Assembly: GCA_016218725.1 (NCBI GenBank)
Contig: JACRDB010000088.1
Span: forward strand, 62,001-126,000
DNA from: Deltaproteobacteria bacterium
GTDB lineage: Bacteria; Myxococcota_A; Polyangia; Polyangiales; Ga0077539
Length of the DNA: 64,000 bases
Direction of reading: 5' to 3'
Shown here piece after piece: positions 58,481-64,000 of this stretch; the stretch's first letter is position 1; every line of letters starts with the position of its first letter. Made by a program: the position numbers and the translations under genes. The notes beneath the pieces are model-generated. The model was not told the origin of the DNA. It did no database searches and worked only from the letters and a program-made list of their open reading frames with translations.

Positions 58481-58635
58481 GGGTGCAATTCGGCACCGTC
58501 GGACGCACGGGTATGCACGCGGTGTGCGACCCGGTGCACGAGTTCCGTGACTGGGCCACGGTGGAGGCCGGGTGCGCTCGGTGAGCCGTCCGGTTTCGCT
58601 CCCAAGGCGCTCGACCCGACTGCTACCCTCGCGTC

Positions 58636-59550
58636 ATGAAGACCGACCGAGCCACCCACAAGGCGCACACCCTCGACGAGGACGCCGGAAGGCATGGCCC
58701 GCGGGCGGTGTTCACCGCGGTGGTCGAGGCCGCGCGCGAGCGAGCACCCTCCCTGAAAGGCCGCTGGCGCGCACAGGTCGCCGCGTGGGCGGCCTACGCC
58801 CTGCGGTACAACACCCGCTTCGAGATCGACCACAGCACCGACCCGCCCTGGGACTGCTCCGGCCGGCTGGTCCGGACCGACGAGCGCTTCGACCCCGCGG
58901 AGTGCTCCACGCTCAGGGACCTGTGGGATGAGCCCAACGGCCAGACCAGAGCGACATATACCAGCGGTTACGGCATGCACCACATCACCTTCGGCGACGA
59001 ACTCGAGGAGGCCGCGCGCGAGGCGACCTACGCATTCCTCGAGGACGTCGGGATGGACCATGCCCGAGAACACGCGTTGGACTACCTGAGCGCGCTCGAT
59101 GAGGAGACCCGGTCCTGGGCAGACACCGCCGAGCGGGCGTTCTGGGCGCTCGACGAGCAGTGCGGCGAGCAGGTGCTGGACCTCCAGGTCCGGCTCTCCT
59201 GGCAGTGGGTGGAGGAGGCGCAGTCCTTCATCGTCTCCGAGCTCCTCTCCGAAGGCGCCTTCTCCGCCCGGCGGCGGCGCCAGCTCGAGGAGGCCGCGCA
59301 GGCGTCCGCCAGCAGGGACGCCGAGGCGAGGCTCGGGCTGGCGCGCGACGCCCTCGAGCGGCTCGAACGGGAGTACCAGCGGCGGATCGGCCCCTTCCCC
59401 CGCCGGCACCACTTCTCCAAGGGTGACGCCTGCTGGCCCGCCCTGCGCGCCCTGCTCGCGACCTGGAGCCCCGAGGACCGCGGCCTGCTCGTCGGCGTCC
59501 TACCCTGCTCCCACTCGATCGAGGCCTTCCTGCGGTCCTCCACGGAGTGA
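58636..59550 (+). CDS. Orphan hypothetical protein
   Basis: A 304-residue soluble protein with acidic and helical content, no signal or membrane segment. The middle (about 75-135) contains Trp/Asp/Glu-rich FEIDHSTDPPWDCSGRL and YTSGYGMHHITFGDELEEAA; the C-terminal third has a coiled-coil-like helix (RRRQLEEAAQAS). No family recognised. It lies between the hairpin repeat and the second palindrome, within the likely accessory island. Confidence 0.6.
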   Translation: MKTDRATHKAHTLDEDAGRHGPRAVFTAVVEAARERAPSLKGRWRAQVAAWAAYALRYNTRFEIDHSTDPPWDCSGRLVRTDERFDPAECSTLRDLWDEPNGQTRATYTSGYGMHHITFGDELEEAAREATYAFLEDVGMDHAREHALDYLSALDEETRSWADTAERAFWALDEQCGEQVLDLQVRLSWQWVEEAQSFIVSELLSEGAFSARRRRQLEEAAQASASRDAEARLGLARDALERLEREYQRRIGPFPRRHHFSKGDACWPALRALLATWSPEDRGLLVGVLPCSHSIEAFLRSSTE

Positions 59551-59564
59551 TCTCGACGGACCGC

Positions 59565-59580
59565 GTTGGGTCGACCCAAC
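59565..59580. repeat. 16-bp perfect palindrome, copy 2
   Basis: GTTGGGTCGACCCAAC, identical to copy 1. It sits 14 bases after the stop of the orphan gene and 54 bases before the convergent HD-GYP stop. Together the copies bracket a 2.06-kb segment (57523-59580) with two genes. Confidence 0.85.
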
Positions 59581-59634
59581 CTCGGACCCCCTGCACCCGC
59601 ACGTCCGGCCGAGGTCCTGGTGCTCTGGCCCCCC

Positions 59635-61374
59635 CTACGGCGGGAGCATGGAGTCCGGGCGCGCGTGGAGCGACTGCCACACCCTCGCTTGCACGAAGAG
59701 CTCCACGAGCGTCGAGTCCAGGTTGCCCGCGTGGGCCTCGGACTCCAGGATGGCCAGGCTGCGCTCCAGCGGCACCGCGCCCTTGTACGGCCGGTCCGAC
59801 GCCGTGAGCGCGTCGAAGACGTCCGCGATGGCCATGGCGCGGCTCTGGAGCGGGATCTCGTCGCCGACGAGCCCCCGGGGGTAGCCCGTGCCCCGGAGCC
59901 GCTCGTGGTGGGCGTAGGCGATCTCCGGCACCCGCGAGAGGTCCCGCGTCCACGGGATCCGTGACAGGAAGCGGTACGTGTGCGTGACGTGGCCCTCGAT
60001 CTCCCGGCGCTCCGCGGCGGAGAGCGTCCCCCGGGGGATCTGCAGGCACACCAGGTCCTCGGGCTCCAGCAGGCTCACGGTCTGGCCGCTCCAGTGCCAG
60101 AAGCCCATGCACGCGAGCTGGGCGAGGTTGTCCTTCACCTCCACCGGGAGCACGTTGGGCTCGTTGGTGCTCTGCACCAGCGCGATCCACTCCTCCACCT
60201 CGGCGTGGTGCGAGGCCCGGAGCGCCTCCAGGCGCGCGGGGTCGAAGGTGAGCCCCTCCTCCCAGGCCCGGGAGAGCGCCTCCAGCGTGAGCTCCAGCCC
60301 CCGCTGCCGCAGCCGCTGGAGGATCACCTCCATGCGCCCCGGGGGGAGCTTCTTGGCCTTGACCAGCACCTCCTCGCGGACGCCCACCTTGCCGAAATCG
60401 TGCAGGAGGCTCGCGTAGCGCAGCTCCCGGAGCTGCGCCGGGGTGAAGCGCACCCCCGCGTAGGGGCCCCGGACCTGGCGCTGGAGCGCCTCGGCCAGGG
60501 ACACCGTGAGCACCGCCACGCGCCCGGAGTGCCCGCTGGTGGTGGGGTCCCGGCTCTCGATGGCGCCCACGGACGCGTCCACGAAGGCCTCGAAGAGCTG
60601 CTCGATGTCGCGCCGCAGGCGCATGTTCTTCAGGGCCACCCCGGCCTGCGCCGCGAGGCTCTGGGCCAGCTCCTCGTCGTCCTCGGGGAAGGGCACCACC
60701 CGGCGGGCGCCCTGGGCGTCGGTCTCCACGCGGTTGATGAACTGCAAGACCCCAAGCACCTCGCCCACCACGTCGGTCATGGGGACCACCAGCATGGACG
60801 TGGTGCGGTACCCGGCCGCGCGGTCAAAGCTCGGGTCGAAGCGGTATGGCACGTCCGGCGGCAGGTCGTACACGTCCGGGAGGTTCAGGGGCTGCGCCGT
60901 GGCCGCCACGCGCCCCGCGATGGTGGGCCGCGTGATCGGGATGCGCACCCGCCGAAAAGGCAGCTCCACGCGCTCGTTCTGCGTGTATGCAAAGAGCAGC
61001 TCCGGGCCCCGGGGGCTGTCCTTCAGGAGGTACAGGCTCCCGGCCTCGGCGCGCAGGAGGGCGCGCCCCTCGGCCAGGATGCGCTCCAGGAGCCGGTCCA
61101 GGTCCTGCTCGGCGGCCAGGGCGCGGCCGAGGTCGTGGAGCCGGTCCATGGCCAGGCGGTCCTGGTGGCGGTCCCAGCCCGCCCTCACCAGGGCCGCGGC
61201 GCCCGCCAGCCCCGGCCAGGCCTCGCAGGCCGCGAAGCGCCCGGCGCCCGGGAGGCCAAGCACCACCTCCGCGGGGCTCGAGGACGCCCAGGTGATCCTC
61301 CGCCGGAGGGCGTCCGGGAGGGTGCCCCCGAGGGCGCTCTGGTGCTCGACCGGGACGGCGACGGTGAAGGTCAT
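59635..61374 (-). CDS. GAF-HD-GYP protein with altered motif and insert
   Basis: A 579-residue protein. A GAF domain lies at about residues 85-250 (SLYLLKDSPRGPELLFAYTQNE, RTTSMLVVPMTDVVGEVLGVLQFIN). The HD-GYP phosphodiesterase domain (about 265-565) has H325-D326 (LLHDFGK), His462 (GHVTHTY), HHE at 489-491 and GYP at 497-499, then SRAMAIADVFDALTASDRPY. Two oddities: the HHExxDGxGYP motif reads Arg494 instead of Asp, and about 85 extra residues lie between HD and His462. Metal ligands remain, so cyclic di-GMP hydrolysis is possible but not certain. Confidence 0.85.
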   Translation of the reverse strand: MTFTVAVPVEHQSALGGTLPDALRRRITWASSSPAEVVLGLPGAGRFAACEAWPGLAGAAALVRAGWDRHQDRLAMDRLHDLGRALAAEQDLDRLLERILAEGRALLRAEAGSLYLLKDSPRGPELLFAYTQNERVELPFRRVRIPITRPTIAGRVAATAQPLNLPDVYDLPPDVPYRFDPSFDRAAGYRTTSMLVVPMTDVVGEVLGVLQFINRVETDAQGARRVVPFPEDDEELAQSLAAQAGVALKNMRLRRDIEQLFEAFVDASVGAIESRDPTTSGHSGRVAVLTVSLAEALQRQVRGPYAGVRFTPAQLRELRYASLLHDFGKVGVREEVLVKAKKLPPGRMEVILQRLRQRGLELTLEALSRAWEEGLTFDPARLEALRASHHAEVEEWIALVQSTNEPNVLPVEVKDNLAQLACMGFWHWSGQTVSLLEPEDLVCLQIPRGTLSAAERREIEGHVTHTYRFLSRIPWTRDLSRVPEIAYAHHERLRGTGYPRGLVGDEIPLQSRAMAIADVFDALTASDRPYKGAVPLERSLAILESEAHAGNLDSTLVELFVQARVWQSLHARPDSMLPP

Positions 61375-61476
61375 CGCGGGGCTCCCCCCTGCATCGGGGC
61401 TCCTCTCGTCGTAGCATGCAATGGCGTGGGGCGTTTCTTTCCTTGCGGCCCTCGGCGGTGCTACCAAGGTGGAGCG

Positions 61477-62127
61477 ATGGCGCGACGAGGCACCTGGATC
61501 GCCGTGGTGGGGCCCATCGGGGTGGGCAAGAGCACCCTGGCGGCCATCGTGGCGCGGCGCACGGGGGCGGAGTTCATCCCCGAGCGCTTCGGGGAGAACC
61601 CCTTCCTGGCGCGCTTCTACGGCCCCGACGGGATCGCCCGCTGGGGCTTCCAGACCGAGGTGAGCTTCCTCACGCAGCGCGTGGACCAGGTCCAGGAGAT
61701 CCAGCGGACGATGGCCTCCGGGCGCTCCGTGGTGACCGATTTCACCCCGCAGCAGAACCTCATCTTCGCGGGCATCACCGTGGACCCGCTGGAGTTCACC
61801 CTCTACGAAGAGCTCTACGCCAGGCTCTTCCGGGGCCTCCCGATGCCCGACCGGCTCATCTGCCTGGACGCCGACCCGAAGACCATCCAGGCCCGCATCA
61901 GGCGCCGCGCCCGGGAGCTGGAGAAGGGCATCCCCGCGGCGTACCTGAAGAAGCTCCGGGAGGCCTACCAGCGCTGGCGCGAGGACCCCCCGGCCCCGGC
62001 CCTCTGGATCGACACGTCCCGCATGCCCATCCCCAGCGACCTGGTGGCCCGCGCCAACGCCCTGGACGCTGTGATGGGCGCCCTCGCCCCGGAGGAGCGC
62101 GACGCCCTCTTCGGCCGCGCGGGGTAG
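61477..62127 (+). CDS. Deoxynucleoside kinase
   Basis: A 216-residue dNK-family kinase (deoxyadenosine/deoxyguanosine/deoxycytidine kinase) of the salvage pathway. P-loop G12-P-I-G-V-G-K-S19, ERFGENPFL with the catalytic-base Glu36, DFTPQQNLIFA and a lid helix with RIRRRARELEKG. Substrate choice cannot be read from the sequence. ATG preceded by GGAG. Confidence 0.9.
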   Translation: MARRGTWIAVVGPIGVGKSTLAAIVARRTGAEFIPERFGENPFLARFYGPDGIARWGFQTEVSFLTQRVDQVQEIQRTMASGRSVVTDFTPQQNLIFAGITVDPLEFTLYEELYARLFRGLPMPDRLICLDADPKTIQARIRRRARELEKGIPAAYLKKLREAYQRWREDPPAPALWIDTSRMPIPSDLVARANALDAVMGALAPEERDALFGRAG

Positions 62128-62133
62128 GCACCC

Positions 62134-62718
62134 CTAGGACGCGGTCACCGGCCCGAAGCGCGCGTCGATGTCCGCCAGGAGCGCGTCCACGTCGTCCACG
62201 GCGCGCAGGTCCCGGCGCACCTCCACCACGCCGTCCCGGAGGCTCACCACGTCCCCCGCGGGCCAGGTCAAGAGCGCCCTCACCAGCGCCTCCGGGAGCT
62301 GCTCCCGGGCCTCCTTCGGGAGCACCACCCAGCCCCCTCCGTCCGGGCGCCGGAGCTGCGGGCGGGCCGCGTCCTCAGGGTCCCGGGTCCCCGCCGGGGG
62401 CTGCACCCTCACGCCCGCGGGGAGGCCCACCTCCTTGAGCACCGTGGCCGCGCACCAGTCCCCGGAGGGCGTACACCCCACCCGGAGCGTGACGTCTCCC
62501 TTCTCCAGCCGCCGGATCGTCGGCAGGGCGCCCTCCTCCGGGACCAGGAGCTTCCAGCCCCGGTCCACCAGCACCCGGGCGTAGCCCTCGGCCCGCTCGG
62601 AGAGGTCCGGGTCGCTCCAGCGCCGGGACCCCGGGCTGCCCCGCAAGAGCACCGCGATGAACACCCCCACCAGGGGCACCATCACCAGCGCGATCAATAC
62701 CTCGTTCGGGATTCTCAT
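62134..62718 (-). CDS. Membrane-anchored hypothetical protein
   Basis: A 194-residue protein starting MRIPNEVLIALVMVPLVGVF: a single N-terminal helix (about 7-25) then an alpha/beta body outside the membrane (about 40-190) with two Cys (VGCTPSGDWCAA). No family recognised. It diverges from the nuclease-like gene with 61 bases between starts. Confidence 0.65.
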   Translation of the reverse strand: MRIPNEVLIALVMVPLVGVFIAVLLRGSPGSRRWSDPDLSERAEGYARVLVDRGWKLLVPEEGALPTIRRLEKGDVTLRVGCTPSGDWCAATVLKEVGLPAGVRVQPPAGTRDPEDAARPQLRRPDGGGWVVLPKEAREQLPEALVRALLTWPAGDVVSLRDGVVEVRRDLRAVDDVDALLADIDARFGPVTAS

Positions 62719-62779
62719 GGCCCGGTCACCATGCCAGATCCTTGCCGACGCGGGAACCCGCGGGCCATGGTCCCTCGCC

Positions 62780-63217
62780 ATGGACGGGGCCCTCCTCGCG
62801 CTCCTGGCGCTCCTGCTCCTGGCCCTGGGCGCCTACGGCCTCGCCCGCTGGGACCGCTGGCGGCGCAGCCTCCGGGGCCGCCTCGCCGCCGACGGCGAGC
62901 GCTCGGCGGAGGTCCTCCTGGCCTCCTGTGGCTACGCCGTCCTCGGCTGTCAGGTGCCCGGCGCCCTCACCCTGTGGGTCGATGGCGAGCCTCGACGGTA
63001 CGGCCTCCGCGCGGACCTCCTGGTCGAGCGCCACGGCGAGCGCCTCGTGGCCGAGGTCAAGACCGGCCACCTCGTCCCTCGCCTTTCCCATGGCCCCACG
63101 CGACGCCAGCTCCTGGAGTACCAGCTCGCCTTCGGGGTCCGCGCCGTCCTCCTGGTGGACGCCACCCGAGGCACCGTCCGGGAGGTGCGCTTCGCGCCCG
63201 AGGAACCTACGCCGTAG
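62780..63217 (+). CDS. Membrane-anchored PD-(D/E)XK nuclease-like protein
   Basis: A 145-residue protein: one N-terminal helix (about 4-22) followed by a fold with Glu44, Asp79 (GLRADLLVERHG), Glu92 and Lys94 (LVAEVKTGHL) and then RRQLLEYQLAFGVRAVLLVD, the order of a PD-(D/E)XK core (E, D, ExK, and a Gln/Arg helix). This resembles Holliday-junction or YraN-like domains. A membrane-tethered version could act on incoming or extracellular DNA. Activity unproven. Confidence 0.7.
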   Translation: MDGALLALLALLLLALGAYGLARWDRWRRSLRGRLAADGERSAEVLLASCGYAVLGCQVPGALTLWVDGEPRRYGLRADLLVERHGERLVAEVKTGHLVPRLSHGPTRRQLLEYQLAFGVRAVLLVDATRGTVREVRFAPEEPTP

Positions 63218-63258
63218 TCACTTGTAACTATTTGTAATCAAAGAGCTATTTTTCCCCT

Positions 63259-63909
63259 GTGGAGGCCCCGCCGGGCGCCTCCGCGGTGGATTTCCTGAAC
63301 CGAGGGGCCTGCGCCGCACCCATGGCGTTGAAGAGGGAGCCGCGCCCCGCCTTGCAGGCGTTGGGCATGGGCCTCCCCGCGCGCCCTCTGGAGGTCTCCG
63401 AGATGACCATGCATGCGTCCGCCAGGGCCCCCGCCGCGGGGGCCGCCGCGCTGGCCTCGGCGGTGTTCACCGAGGGCTTCGGCCTCACGCTCTGGGCGCT
63501 CTTCAGCGGCGCCGCGGTGGTGGTGCTGCTCACCGCCGCCGAGGCGCGCTCGGCGCTCCTGTCCGCGGGGCTCTCGCTCGCGGGCACCCTCGGCGCCGCG
63601 AGGGGTCTTGAGGCGCTCGGGCTCCTGCGGGGCAAGGTCCTCGCGCGGGCCGGGGCCATCTACGGTCTGGCGGCGCTGGTCGGGGCCGGGGTCATCTTCG
63701 ACAACTACGACAACACCCGGCTCCATTACTCCACCACCTTTGACGACTCGTTCTACCAATCCAGCGGAGGAGGCACGAGGGCCTCGGCCTTCAGGCCGAG
63801 GGTGAAGCGCCCCCGCGGACGTGGACAGAGTATGTCCATGATGGCCTTGCGTCGGGGGTGTGGATGGGGCAGCGTGGGAGTGGGTCGTCAGACCCGGGCG
63901 GATCTTTGA
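63259..63909 (+). CDS. Membrane protein, uncertain
   Basis: A 216-residue frame with GTG start (alternative ATG at 63322). Residues about 55-150 hold three hydrophobic helices (AAALASAVFTEGFGLTLWALF, VVVLLTAAEARSALLSAGLSLAG, AGAIYGLAALVGAGVIF), and a charged Arg-rich end. No family recognised and the ends are uncertain; the C-terminal Arg-rich 40 residues may be translation noise. From 63910 to the window end I see nothing. Confidence 0.4.
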   Translation: MEAPPGASAVDFLNRGACAAPMALKREPRPALQALGMGLPARPLEVSEMTMHASARAPAAGAAALASAVFTEGFGLTLWALFSGAAVVVLLTAAEARSALLSAGLSLAGTLGAARGLEALGLLRGKVLARAGAIYGLAALVGAGVIFDNYDNTRLHYSTTFDDSFYQSSGGGTRASAFRPRVKRPRGRGQSMSMMALRRGCGWGSVGVGRQTRADL

Positions 63910-64000
63910 GAAGCGAGTGTAAGGCGTTCATGGCACAAGGGCTTCGGTCACCATGCCACGGTAAAACACGCATGGTTCATGGTACGTCCGCGTCCCCTCG

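Noticed and set aside
1..64000. tRNA, rRNA or tmRNA genes
   Set aside because: No T-loop (GGTTCGAATCC-like) with matching acceptor stem or rRNA core sequence was seen on either strand by eye.
63791..64000. A short minus-strand frame near the window end
   Set aside because: 60 codons of mixed composition with no ribosome site; it overlaps the end of an uncertain plus-strand gene.

Overview
The window is about 70% or more GC, has GTG/ATG starts with many ATGA or GTGA overlaps, and carries four large eukaryote-like Ser/Thr kinases, a twin-FHA protein, Asp/Pro/Cys-rich lipoproteins and a TonB receptor with an N-terminal TPR domain. This combination points to a myxobacterium-type member of Myxococcota (formerly Deltaproteobacteria). 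All calls are from reading the sequence; no database search was possible.

Layout. 0-2.4 kb: end of a sensor kinase, a universal stress protein, a degenerate kinase-like protein and a small hypothetical gene. 2.4-7.3 kb (minus): an overlapping operon (Pro-rich membrane protein, PLP aminotransferase, Gfo/Idh dehydrogenase, left-handed beta-helix acetyltransferase, CAP-domain lipoprotein). The three enzymes match the WbpE/WbpB/WbpD route to a UDP-2,3-diacetamido uronic acid sugar for a surface polysaccharide. 7.6-12 kb (plus): zinc-ribbon protein, a pteridine-reductase-like SDR, a dihydroneopterin-aldolase/methyltransferase fusion and a secreted protein; this looks like an undescribed pterin-modification locus. 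12-13.5 kb: two small paralogous membrane proteins and a fold-back repeat element. 13.5-26.5 kb (minus): Cys-rich repeat lipoprotein, radical SAM protein, NikR-like regulator, methyltransferase coupled to a giant kinase-ATPase-TPR regulator, metK and an FHA protein.

26.6-35 kb: TMTC-like membrane glycosyltransferase, a secreted FAM20-like kinase homologue, a tiny basic protein behind a good promoter, the pyruvate dikinase/PEP synthase regulator, an FGE-fold lipoprotein, two Ser/Thr kinases and a cyclic-nucleotide-binding protein. 35-38.3 kb: panC, panB and tyrS. 38.4-47.4 kb: envelope and secreted proteins (FadL-like barrel, M1 metalloprotease, cupredoxin lipoprotein, subtilase with a membrane tail) and an enoyl-CoA hydratase relative. 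47.5-56.6 kb: PEGA-domain kinase, TPR-TonB receptor plus lipoprotein partner, ribF, a DUF4912-type protein and a short TolC-like pair.

56.6-59.6 kb looks like an accessory island: a XisI/XisH pair (familiar from cyanobacterial element excision), a putative DNA-binding protein, hairpin repeats related to the 13 kb fold-back element, and an orphan protein. Two identical 16-bp palindromes bracket part of it. 59.6-64 kb returns to an HD-GYP/GAF protein, a deoxynucleoside kinase and small membrane proteins, one with a PD-(D/E)XK-like nuclease core. No tRNA, rRNA, CRISPR array or transposase gene was recognised.
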